DNA from: Mytilinidion resinicola | Lineage: Eukaryota > Ascomycota > Dothideomycetes > Mytilinidiales > Mytilinidiaceae | Direction of reading: 5' to 3' | Length of the DNA: 64,000 nt | Assembly (NCBI RefSeq): GCF_010093595.1 | Contig: NW_022985447.1 | Coordinates: 1,064,407 to 1,128,406 of the forward strand | Part shown: one piece after another, positions 1 through 10,765 of the stretch | Numbering within the stretch: the stretch's first letter is position 1 | How the letters are laid out: the number at the start of each line of letters is the position of its first letter | Program-made: the position numbers and the translations under genes | The notes under the pieces: generated by a model | Databases searched by the model: none | What the model was told of the DNA's origin: nothing | Seen by the model: the letters and a program-made list of their open reading frames with translations, nothing else

Positions 1-1286
1 GGGCTAAATATAGGAACCGTGTTCTATATTAAGGTAGCCGACGCTAGCCGTACCACACTCCGTAGGCTAGCTGGCTAGGAATACGTACTCCGTCACAATA
101 GTTGTCTATCTGCAGGGGAGTGAACGTAGGTAGGGGCCATGGCTCTAGGGGTGGCTTTTTCGACGTTTTAGTGCGTGGGTTGCTCTTCTTCACGAAGTCG
201 ATGTTATTCGATGTTCTGGGCATTCTGTGGCATCAAAAATGGCAAAAATCACAGCTTATTTAGTCTGTTTACATGCTCTGTTGATGCCTCGCGTATAGCT
301 CAGCACGGCAGGGGTGCACAGGCCGTCTTGGCGTTGCACCCCGACGGTGCGAGGGATAACATGGTAAGTATGACTCGAAATTGCACGGACTGGGTCCTGT
401 TACCAGATCTCACAACACTGTCACCTCCCTCACCTCCACGGTCTAATTTGGCCCGTCGTGCCTCTTAAGTCTCTTCAAGGTCTGATTTAGGGCCTCGTGC
501 AATAACATGCCCAAACCACCTTCAAATCGCACGGACTGGCTCCAGTGACCACATCTCACAACACTTTAACCTTCTTCCTATGCATAGTCCAATTTAGCCT
601 GTCGTGCCTTTCTACAATCTCCACAAGCCCGATATAAAGGCTCCCACAATAACATGCCAAAATCACCTCCGAATCGCACGGACTGGGCTCCCGTTACCAC
701 ATCTCACCACACTCAACTCTCCCTCTGATGCATGTGGCCTGATTTGGAGTCTCACGTTTTCAGACGCGGATGTCGACACGATTTCAATCCCGTATGGCAT
801 CTCTTTTGACCCGCTGGTTCAGTCAGGATCAGGTTCTCGCAGAGCTGGAGTGATTCCTAGATTGATTGGTAGGCGCCTGTCTTGAATGTATCCAACGAGC
901 TTACAGGACCGGGGAAATCACCATTAGGGTAGCAAGCGTGTCTTACAGAATAATACTTCTGACATTGCACACTTATACCTGGCCCTCAAAATGCTCACAC
1001 CCCAAACCTAAAAGCCCGCCCGACACTAACCCATCCGCACCAGAAACGCCTCCAATGCTTCCCACATCTCCAAAACACAAAAGAAAAGCCCTCCCCCCCC
1101 GCCGCCATCCCAGCATCAATAATCCAAAACACCACCAAGCTCATCTCTCATAACATCAGACAATCAGATACACACACCCACACGCGCCACACGTTGCACC
1201 ACGCTTCAAAGATTCATACAATCTCCACACTGCCTAAAAACACAAATACCACCCAATCCATCCATCCCCTTTTCTAACACTCCTCA
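1..1286. other. Gene-free left edge with degenerate repeats
   Basis: No open frame here looks like a protein. The only structure I can support is a set of diverged tandem repeats at about 345-760, listed separately. The stretch from about 760 to 1286 is C/A-rich on the plus strand and lies downstream of the Mis13 gene, so part of it may be that gene's 3' untranslated region. Confidence 0.6.
345..760. repeat. Degenerate ~147-bp tandem repeat, about three units
   Basis: The word GCACGGACTGG recurs at 383, 529 and 676, spacings of 146 and 147 bp. Around each copy the same order of words returns: a CACATCTCACAACACT-like block, a TCTAATTTGGCC/TCCAATTTAGCC-like block, then GTGCAATAACATGC before the next copy. 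Many differences between copies are C/T or G/A transitions. A partial unit precedes the first copy. No coding frame runs through the array. Confidence 0.6.
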
Positions 1287-3272
1287 TCACCTTCCCCCCA
1301 AAACCGCCCCTAACGCACTCAACACATCCAGCACCCCCACGCCGCTCGTCCCCGCGCGCTCCTTCGCTTCCCTATCGCGCTCCTCAAGCGCTTTCGCCGC
1401 GCCGCCCAGCACGCGGTCCGCGACGTGCTCGGCCGCGAGGCGGTACTGCTCGATCTTGTGCACGCCGTCGGCGAAGGTGTCGATTGTCGGCTCGAGGGAG
1501 CGCGAGATGTGGGCGAGGCGGGTTTGGAGAGCGGTGGAGGTGGTGAAGGTGAAGTCGGAGGTTGGTGGTGTTGGTGTCTGGGTGGGGTTCGTATTTGGAG
1601 ATGTAGAGGTATTGGATGAGGAGCTGGGGTGTAGCGCGGCGAGGATTGCGGCTTGAGAGGGGTCGAGGAGGGAGGAGTCGATTTGGGGCGCTGCGGGGGG
1701 TTGTGGTGGTTGGAGTTTTGGCCTTCGGGGGGATTTGGAGGGGAGGGGGGGTGGTGGCATGGCGGGGGAGGAGGTAGAAAGTTGTAAGAGGGACGCAGTT
1801 GTGAGGGCGTCCCAGGCGGCTTTTTCCTCTTCGAGTCTGGGGGGTGTTAGATAGAATTCAAGTACGGATGTGGCGAAGGCTTGGAAACGTACCTTTTCAG
1901 CTCCTCTTCTAATTCCTCTAGTACTGCTGCCATTTTGATGTTCGTTGGATTGGGTTTCTTAACGATTGATACGGGTGTTGTGTCTTCCTGTTTGGAGGTT
2001 AGTCTTCTGGCGTCACAAGTAGGATATTTAGACTTGTACGAACCCTGCTGAACCAATTTGACAGCTCCGGCTTATTCGCAAAGTCATCGAGGAGCTCCTG
2101 TTGAATTGCACGTGCTATACCCTCAATTAGTGACCACTTCCACCATAAATGTCGGATCACCACCTACCAGCCATGATAGCATTCGTATCCTTGACATCGC
2201 CCGACGGCTTCTCCGGTAATGCTCTTGCCCCGCACCAAGTCAACAGCTGCTTCATCCGCCTGGGCTCGGGGAGACTCTGTTCGATGTGCTTGTAGAAGTC
2301 CCGTGGATCGACTTGCGCGTGTGGTACAGCTGTAGAATCCCAGTTAGCCCACATAGCTCCTATGAGAATCCGTTTGGGACAGGGAGCCTCATGCGTTTGT
2401 TCTCCGGTAGAACATTGAACGCTGACCTCTCCGCCCTTCACAGTATTAGGAGTAGACCCACCATTCGATTGCCCACTCTCAATGAGCGAGCTCGCCCTCC
2501 GCCCACGCAAGCCCGTACTGCTTCTCCGATGCCCTGAGCCACTCTCCTTCCGCATCTCCTTATTCCGTCGAATAATCGGGGTATCCGCAAATGGCAACGC
2601 AATCTTCGTCACGCCCCCATCGCGTCTTTTCTCGACATGCAAGTCATTGGCCACCGGCGTCCGTCTCCCAACAAGCTCCATGCGGTCCTCATCCCCACCC
2701 GGCGTCTTCTTCCTCTCCGCCGGCACCGCAGCTTTCTTCACGCGTTTCGGCGCCCGTACCGGCTCAGGCTGGTGTTGCAGTTGCGGCTGCGGCTGCGGCT
2801 GCGGCTGTCCAACATCCTCCTTATCCCCCGACAGCCTCGCCGACCTCCGTCTCTTAACCGCCTGCTCCTCTCTGTGCTCCTCACGCGCCGCCACCGCCGC
2901 GGGCTCATTCTTCCTCCTCCTCAGCGGCACCGCCTTCTCGCCCACCGGCTCTGCTTCCGCGGTCGTCGACGCAGGAACCGGCTCCTCTACCTTCGCCCTC
3001 GCCTTCCCCGCCGCCCTCTTCGACTTCGCGCCGCGCGAGAACACGAAACTGTCGTCCGCCTCCTCATACGTCGTCGTCGTCGTCGTCTTCTTCGGCGCCG
3101 CCTTGCTGCCGCCGGCCCTCCCGTTCCCGTTCGCCTCCGTCCGCGTCCGCTTGATAGCAGGCGCATCGCTCTCGTCCTCGAAAGCGTGCCTCGCGCTCCG
3201 CCGGCGCGTCGGCCGCTGCGTCGACGCCATGCTCAGAGTCTGGAGAGGCGAGCGCGACAGTAGTGCATGCAT
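1287..3272 (-). CDS. mis13: Mis13/Dsn1, Mis12-complex kinetochore subunit
   Basis: Subunit of the Mis12/MIND complex, which joins inner centromere chromatin to the Ndc80 outer kinetochore. Four exons fit: 3272-2168, 2114-2044, 1987-1893, 1836-1287, with introns of 53, 56 and 56 nt; the join is in frame and gives 606 aa. The N-terminal third is basic and low-complexity (a QPQPQPQPQ run). The family core begins near RGRRASSLIESG and continues through DFYKHIEQSLPEPRRMKQLL, the exon 2 helix QELLDDFANKPELSNWF, a coiled coil (AVLEELEEELKRLEEEKAAWDAL) and a conserved C-terminal helix (EPTIDTFADGVHKIEQYRLA). I chose ATG 3272 because the longer frame to 3326 begins with TTG, not ATG; ATG 3230 is a second option. 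Family assignment is by recognition of the core motifs. Confidence 0.85.
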
Positions 3273-4791
3273 TGGGCCTCCCAGTCGCGTCGGTGGAGGT
3301 CCGTCACGTCGTCCGTCCGTCGCCAAGTCCGGGGGTTTCGGTGAGTTTTGCGATGGGGGTCAGAGTTTTTGGGGTGTTCGGGGGTTTGCTGTCTCGTAAA
3401 GATTGGGAGTTCTGGTAATGCGAATATTTTCGTGGTGCCTGCTGCGCGCGCGGCAGGTTGGGGCGTTTGGGGTTGAGGGGTGGGTGTGGTTGCTGGGTCT
3501 GGCTTGCCTCCGTGGTGGTGTCGGTGGTTTGGGGCGCGGGCGAGAATCAAAACATTGGATTAGCGCCTTGGCGCGCTGCTGGTATCCGTTCGTCACTCGG
3601 CTTTTTGGTGACGCCCTGGCGATAAGAGCCCCGAAGTGAGGCCAGTAGTATTTATGGAAGGGTAGGTGGTACCAATGTGAGGGGGTAAGTGGGGAGATGA
3701 TTTCAGGAAGAGCAGGGCGTCAACTTTATGTAGAAAGCAATTAGTTAGAGGGATTAACTATGCTGTCATAACTAAACCTCGCACGTGAATGCGAGCAGCC
3801 TTCTTTCATCGATTCACAAGCAAAAGACTCTTTGATCCTGTACTAGACGAGGAACTCAGACTGAAAGGAGAAATGTAGTTCTATGCACTTCGACACTGCA
3901 GGAGAAGAGGATAACGAAAAGATTTGCTATTAGTGGGCACCAGCTCGTTCTCTTGGAGAGTCATGTGAAGGCAGAACAGGCCGACGCCTTAACAATTATG
4001 CCTGTCTTGTGAGAACCAAGAGACCGGCCGTGGAACTACTGCAACTACTGCAGAACTATACTAAAATATAAAAAGAAGGGGATACAGGGAGGGAGGGTGC
4101 GAACGGAAATTGATGGAACAGCGCTCGAGACGACGAGACAAGCAACGAGCGCTGCGAGAGGAAGAGCCTGCGGATGAGGATGAGGAAGAGGGAGATCATA
4201 CAGTTCGTAACGCTCTATATACGATCCTCATACAAAGGAAAAGAACATAAGCAGTTAGCAAGTAATTGCTCCTTTACTTGTTGCTTGTCTCGCGCGTATA
4301 AACAAGCCCGTGCTTGTTTAAAGAGATTCATCGCTTTCTACTGCATAGAACACATTTTTAATCGACGTTGTCTCCAGCCAGTCCTAAGATTGCGTCGTGC
4401 CAACCTGAGATGCTTATAATCACGTGACCTTACATCTGATAAACTGCAGCACCAAAATCCTAAGTCTGTGTACATATTTTAAACAAGGAAGTCCTCAACC
4501 AGGACGAATGCTACACCGGGAGCAAAACGTATCATTCGTGTACGTAATACAAACGCATCCCTCATCAAGAAAAAATCACCCCCTCCATCCCAGACAGCAA
4601 CAGCACTCCCCCCCAAATCACACCCACAGCAACACTTGCAAGGGTCCTTTCCATCATGTTCGCTACCAAAATCATCTCATCGAATCGTAGAAAACCTAAC
4701 CAATACTTTTTATTCAGTAATCACACACCGCCATACCCTCCCAGCCCAGAACCCCTGATGCCATACCCATATAAGTGTGTTCGTTGGTAGT
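3273..4791. other. Intergenic, no gene seen
   Basis: This lies between the 5' end of Mis13 and the 3' end of the phosphatidylserine decarboxylase gene. The first few hundred bases must hold the Mis13 promoter. The open frames opposite Mis13 exon 1 that run into it are composition shadows of Arg/Pro/Ser-rich coding. From about 3640 to 4790 the sequence is mixed with no sustained coding frame; I see no tRNA or repeat. Confidence 0.5.
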
Positions 4792-7700
4792 CTATGTTAG
4801 ACCAGCACCAGGCATCGGGCCTTGCTCACCAGGCGGCGCCATGCTGCCTTCGATACGGCGCTTGGCGTCCTGCTTCTCTTCTAGAGTCGGATTCTCTTTC
4901 CGCTGGTCTTGGGAGTAGGCGGCGCGTTCGGGGCTATGGCCAATGGACATGCCGACGCGGACCTAGAAAACGCCATCATTAGCTTTATTCTGTCGATAGA
5001 GAGCTGAGAGGTTATGATCATGGCTTACCAAAGTCTCCAAAGCAGATCTCGAGTTATCCACCAAGTCGTCATCGAACTTCATGACGCCTGGCTCGAAGAG
5101 AAGTAGGAGAGTACTCCCACCAAACTTGAAATAGCCCAGCTCCTCAGCCCTCTTAACCTTGTCACCAGTTTTCCGGGTAATCACAGTACTACCCACCATC
5201 ATCGCACCCACACAAATGACAGTAACCCTCCCATGCGCCTCCGAGTCGATTGGCACAATGACTCTGACATTCTCACCGTACACATCCAGCGCGGAGCGGA
5301 TAGCCATGGGGTTGACAGTGTAGTACTCGCCTTCGATGAGCTTTGGCTCTCCCATCACACCATCGACCGGGATATGGAAGCGATGGTAATCCTGAGGCGC
5401 GAGACGGAAAATCCCGAGGGAGCCGCCTTGGTACCGCTTTGCGTCTTCAGGGTAAGCGTTACCAAGCAGCCGCTCAACGCTAAACTCGCGGCCCTTAACC
5501 CAAATAGTTTGGGCCTCGTCCATGCGGTTGAAGACGACGGAGCGGCAATCTGCGGGGGATGTGATGACTCTTGGGTCGTCAGGTGCTGAGCACGGACGAG
5601 CGTCAGGCTTGAGAGCGCGGTAGAAGAACTCGTTAAAGTTCTTGAAACTCTTAGCAGGGAGCAAAACTTCCGACATGTCTAGTTGATGGAAGTTGATGAA
5701 GCCTTCGATTTCTGCAGCGGAGGCCGGGTCGTCGTACTTGGCGCCTTGTTTGAAGCTGAGAGATCGGAGGAGCTTGCGAACTGCGAGTGTGTCAGTCAAG
5801 ATACTAGTATAGCAAAACGTGAACGATAGTGAAATATCAATGCCACTTACTTCGCTTCTTTTCCATATTGTTCGCCTTCAGCCCCTTGTAGAGCAGCCGA
5901 ATCCCCAACCTCACATAAATACTCATACGCTCCTCATTGATTTGCCCAGTCATACGATCCTGGACCAAGATGTTCGCAGAATTCGCACCAAGCTTGTAGC
6001 CGCCATACGAGATTTTGTGGACGACCTTGGTGTACCACTTCCGCTGGGCCTGGCTAGAAGTGACGAATCCGGCCATGACAATGTTGTTCACTTGTCGCCA
6101 ATCTTGGCTAGCACAGGTCGCGACGTGGGTAATGATATCAGCATCCGACTTCTTGTTAAGGCGAGGTTGGTGACAGATGGGGCACTCCCGGATCTCAATA
6201 ACGTGCTCCTCGCCGTTGTCATCGGCCAAGTCGTCGTGGGCGTCGAGTGTGTCGCCCTCTTCGCCGGCAGCTCCGAGCTTCTCTTGAGCGACTGCTGGAA
6301 TTGCAGTGCTCTGACTATGGAAGTTGAGGGGTGTCGCGCTACCGGAAGTCGCAGAAGGAGTAACAGAACCTGGAGTGAGGCTAGGAGTGTCGCTCTGGTC
6401 GGTGCTGCTCTGGGTAACACTGCTGGTAGTGAGGTTGTTGAACTGGCCCTTTATAGCCGAACCCCACGTGCGCTGCTTCGTATTCTGCAACTGGTCTTCA
6501 AGACAGATGACAGCCTGGTCAAAAGTCAGAAGCCCCTCCTTGTTGTCGTTGTTGTCCTTGGCGAATCTGTCAAAGAACCCGTCGATGGTTGACTCATGCA
6601 GGGTGGAGCCCAGCGTGTCGAGCATAGTCGTCAATTCGACCTTGTCGATCCATCCACTGTCATCGGCATCATACTGCTTGAGCATGGCTCGCCAGAATTG
6701 CTGTCGGAGAGCCTTGTAAGGCAAGTATTTGGCTCGGATATAGATGGTGGGGTTGTGCTTGGCTTCCCATCTGTCTTTATTCTTCATCTCCAAAGGCATG
6801 TCCCAGGACTTGAGATCCTGATCGTCTACCACGTGTGGATCGACATTGATTGAGTTTGTACCTAGGATACCTTTGCCGTTCGCGTCGAGACCAGGAGTAG
6901 AAGGGGCACTGGTTGGCGGAGGAGGTAACAGTGTTGTGCTCTGGTCTTTAAGATTGAGCGACAGAGAGTTTGAAGAGTTCTCCTTCCTCAATCCCGGCTT
7001 CGCAGCTTTCGTCAGGCTGTTGGAAGACGACGATCGAGATATGGGAAGACGGAAGCGGGACCTCCTAGCTTCAGGGAGATTAGGCGATTCGAGATCATGC
7101 GGTTCAGGCAGTTTGTACAAGCCAGTAGCCGGATCAGCCTCAGGGGAAACCGCAGTGACCTTGTCAAGCGGGAAGTTGACCGCGCCAATATAGTCGTTCC
7201 CAGAAAACTTGTCCCGATCTACAACAGTAAAGTTGAGAGAGTAGTTCGTCTCGTGCTTCATGACCTGGAACACCAGCTTCTCCTCATACACCGGGTTAAG
7301 GTTGTGGTTTATGACTTTCGTGCGGTATGTCTTCTTGCCCAACGATGTAACCACAAACGGGTCCATATCGAACGAGGTCCGCGTCACTGCCGTCAAGAAT
7401 CAGGAAAATGTCGGGAAGTCAACAGGTAATTGATACTTACTATTCCGCTCAGGAGGCAAGTCCGTAATCTTTGTGATCTCGAGGAAGAGCACGCCGGCAA
7501 CCTCCGAGTTACCAGTGAACTCGTAACCCCTCTGCTTCGCCTTTCTCTTCAGCCTCGCAAGCCGTAGCTTCTTGCGCCTCTTCTCCGCCTTCTTCACCTC
7601 GTCCTGCGGCTCGTCGGAAGCATCTTCTTGGTCATCATCATCTTGCTCTTCTAAATCCCCACTATCCGTACGCAACAGATCATCTTCGTCCTCATCCAGG

Positions 7701-8550
7701 CTTGGGCTCGTCCCCGCAATAGCCATAAACTTCGCCAGAATCTGCTGGGGCGTAGCAGAAGCATTGCTCGTGTCTACGAGCGAGAACTGCAGCAGCACCT
7801 CGCCCGTAACCACGCTCTTCTTCTTGCCGGTGCGTCTCGACTCTAGCGGATACCACTTCGGCTGCACACAGTCAGTGACCGCTTTCCCACTCTCAAACAG
7901 CATCTCGAAAGCCAGAGTCCAAACCCACCTCCTGACTGGATTGTCCATTCGTGAATATATCCTCCAATGCCACATCGAACTCGCCCATGTAGTCCTTGCC
8001 AAAGCGGTCCTTGTCCCAGCAGCACGCCTCGAGGAGGAGGCTCTGCACACCGGTGACGGGCAGGTCGAGGGTCTGGTTCCATTCCGGATTGAGCGTCTTG
8101 CTGATCGAGGGGGTCGCTTGCTTCGCGTCGCCGACGGTGAGGACGAGATACTATCGCTGTCTGTCAGCCCCAGGCCACGATGCATGACGTAGCCTTGTTC
8201 CGTCCTCTCTCCGCCGCTTCCGAGTAGATTATAGAAAGTGAACATACAGGGTCACTCGTCCCGCTCCTATCCTTCGCTGCTAGGTTCCGGCCCTGTGACG
8301 AAGTTCGTCAGCTCGCAATGCACGCTTCGCGGGGTACTTCCTGCGGTTGCAGGGCTGCGTGAACCTTGGGAACACCCACCTTGATGACGTTCGCCCGCAG
8401 CACGAGGCCGTTGCTCTTGGGATCCGTCATGGCGCGCTTGGGACTGCTGCTGCGGCTGCCGGGGAGACTGGGGGGGTTGGAAGTGGTGCCGTTGGGGTGC
8501 TTCAGGCGGTGGGGCAGACTGAGTCTGGTGGAAAGTGGTGGTCGCGGCAT
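4792..8550 (-). CDS. psd2: Phosphatidylserine decarboxylase, Psd2 type (C2-C2-EF-hand-PSD)
   Basis: Decarboxylates phosphatidylserine to phosphatidylethanolamine in endomembranes (known for the Psd2 class). Seven exons: 8550-8380, 8292-8248, 8150-7929, 7861-7441, 7386-5851, 5780-5029, 4962-4792; the join is in frame and gives 1105 aa. The first C2 domain spans about residues 45-150 (RNLAAKDRSGTSDPYLVLTVGDAK, split over three exons). A second C2 domain lies near 265-380 (DPFVVTSLGKKTYRTKVINH). An EF-hand loop with DADDSGWIDKVE follows at about 525, then a CxxC pair. The catalytic domain carries DYHRFHIPVDG, VICVGAMMVGST and the self-cleavage motif GGST inside FKFGGSTLLLLFEPG; cleavage before that Ser makes the pyruvoyl group. 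ATG 8550 has an in-frame TAA just upstream. C2 domains and EF-hand suggest calcium-dependent membrane binding. Confidence 0.93.
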
Positions 8551-9787
8551 CGCGGTTTATCTAGCTGCGGGACCCAAGCACTGAAGCGAGCTGCACAACT
8601 TGGCAATGGGAAGCTTCCAAGGTTGGCTACTGTCCACTTAGATCTCGAGTCAATCGCAGGCGGCGGGCACTGGGTTCAGAGCTCCAACTTCAGGGAACGG
8701 CAGGCCGCAGAACAAGCTCGCAAGTCATTCAATTAGCCCCGGTAGCGGCTGGCTAGGAGAGCTCGGAATTAAGTATAGGTGTTAAGTTCGGGGGAGGCGG
8801 GGGCTGGATCCGCAGCGGGGAGCGCAGTGAAAGAACAGTGAGATATGTACGCAGCCAGGCATTCGGCAGTGCAGCGGAGCTGATGATTGTTTGGCGCAGC
8901 CTCGACAGGTATAAGTACCATACACGAGGGGGCTAATTGCGCAGGAGCTTGGGCTGCGGAGCACACTGACACGGATTGGGGCTGCTTTCAACACGGGTGG
9001 CTTTGGGCTGAGGACAGAGCATTCAGTGATTGGGGGTTTTCAATTCTTGTAGGGCCTTTGTTTGCGGGAGGCACGGAAGCAGGAAATGCGCAGGTATGTG
9101 GCCAGTTGCGGGTTTAATAATAGCAAGAAGCTGATGCAGCCGCGCCCGCAGCCTGGATCGCTGATATCTGGCCCAAGACCTGAAACGATAGAGTGCCACC
9201 TCCCCTTCGCAGCCCTGAAGCACTGATCGCTCGCAGGGTTGCCGCCAAGCCACAGCGAGGAGACTTCAGTCAGCGGTGATCCAGCCCTCGGACAACATAC
9301 GCGGTACAAATCACGTCTTCGAGCTGGCTGGGGCGACATTCACTCACGAAGAATGTGACGAGCCGGCCTGACCAACCCCCAAATGCCGCACCCGTTCATG
9401 TGTGAATGTACCTCTAATCCGCAAGAGGCAACACAAACGGGCGTGCCTCGGCGCTGGGAGCTGCACGAGCAAGGTATAGATAAAGTATGGATGCTTTCAG
9501 ACGCAAGGGAAACGGGTGATCAGAACGTCTAGATGCCTTTAGATGCTATTCGATATCTGATATTCGGTACCTCGAAGAATGGTACGCCCCCACCATGAGA
9601 GCCCCCACCATACCTTTGTAAACCATGGTTGAGAGAACCAGCCAAACTTCATAATTCAACGCCAGTCCATGCCGCTGCCCAAACGCCTAATCTTGATAAA
9701 AAGAAAGAAAAATCAAAAGCACATGTTCTAAGAATCGAAATCACGGTCTAATGCTGACAGAAGAATTGAGACTGAGAGAGTCCTCAC
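8551..9787. other. Intergenic, no gene seen
   Basis: Promoter side of the phosphatidylserine decarboxylase gene and 3' flank of the HAD phosphatase gene. Short frames on both strands have no recognisable content and no plausible splice continuation. No repeats or RNA genes were found by eye. Confidence 0.5.
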
Positions 9788-10765
9788 TCAAGCAGCTGGA
9801 GCCACCAAGGTATTTTCCTTCATAGTCGTCAGCTCCGTAAACATATCCGGCCACAAGCTCATCCTCTCCTCTCGTGGTGTCATCGCCGCAATCATCGGCA
9901 CATTCGTCTTGCTCGACATGCGCCTCCACATATTCGCCCGCGGGTTGAAGTTCGACGGTAGGCCCTTGCCATGCGTCTTCTCATCGTCCACCTTCGCGAT
10001 CTTGGTGACCTCAACCTGGATGTCCGCGAACGTGTCGAACGGGATGTACGCCAGCTTGTTCTCGATGCAGTACTCCTCGAGCCTGAGCCCACGGCGAGCG
10101 AAGAGCACGTCCGCCTCGCGCGCGGCGGGGAGGTCCGACACGCCGTCGCCGATGAAGACAATCATGGGGATGGTGCCGTCATCGCTCTCGAGCTTGGCGC
10201 CGGCCCGGTAGTCGTTGATGGACTGCGCCTTGTCGTGGCCAAGCTCCGTGTCGTGGAGCCAGACGGGCTTCCACTGGCTGCCGTCAGACGAGATGGTGGC
10301 GTCGTTGGCGACGATTTCGATGTTGGAGGACGCTTCCTCGCCTAGAAAGTGGTCGAGCACGCGGCGGAGGACGGGCTTCAGGCCGGCGGAGATGACGTTG
10401 AAGGGGATGCTGTTGTCGAGGCAGAACTGGTGGAAGGTTTGGAAGTCCGGGTCGATCTCGAGCGCGCCCTTCATCACTTCGAAGCCATCGTCGAAGGGGA
10501 CGTCAAGCGAGCCCCACATCTCCTCCGACACGTCCTTGAAGGAGCGCTCTCCGCTGTGGATCTGTTGGTCGAGGATCTCGCGGCGGTCATTGCCACAGCC
10601 GAAGGTATTGAAGAGAATGTGACCGGTGTCTTGCATGAAAATGGTGCCGTCGAAGTCTGGAAGGGTTTGTTAGCACTGATTCGCAGCAAACAGGGCGGTA
10701 GGGATGGGATCGGCAAGTTGCATTCGCGTACCTGAGAAGCAGATGATCTTCCGCTTGGTGTTCAT
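9788..10765 (-). CDS. HAD-superfamily phosphatase (phosphoserine phosphatase-like)
   Basis: Two exons, 10765-10732 and 10656-9788, are split by a 75-nt intron with a CTAAC branch site and give 300 aa in frame. The intron falls inside the catalytic motif: the joined N-terminus reads MNTKRKIICFSDFDGTIF, whose DxDGT holds the nucleophile Asp and the general acid. Motif II is the Ser in FNVISAG, and motif IV is GDGVSDLPAA. The protein resembles the fungal family related to yeast YNL010W and MtnX-type 2,3-diketo-5-methylthio-1-phosphopentane phosphatases, which act on small phosphorylated metabolites. The exact substrate cannot be read from the sequence. No signal peptide is seen, so it is probably cytosolic. 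A further in-frame ATG upstream (near 10790) is possible, but the short start matches the usual family N-terminus. Confidence 0.85.

Noticed and set aside
2286..3399. Long plus-strand frames opposite Mis13 exon 1
   Set aside because: They are antisense shadows of the Arg/Pro/Ala-rich N-terminal exon; their composition is low-complexity and they match no family.
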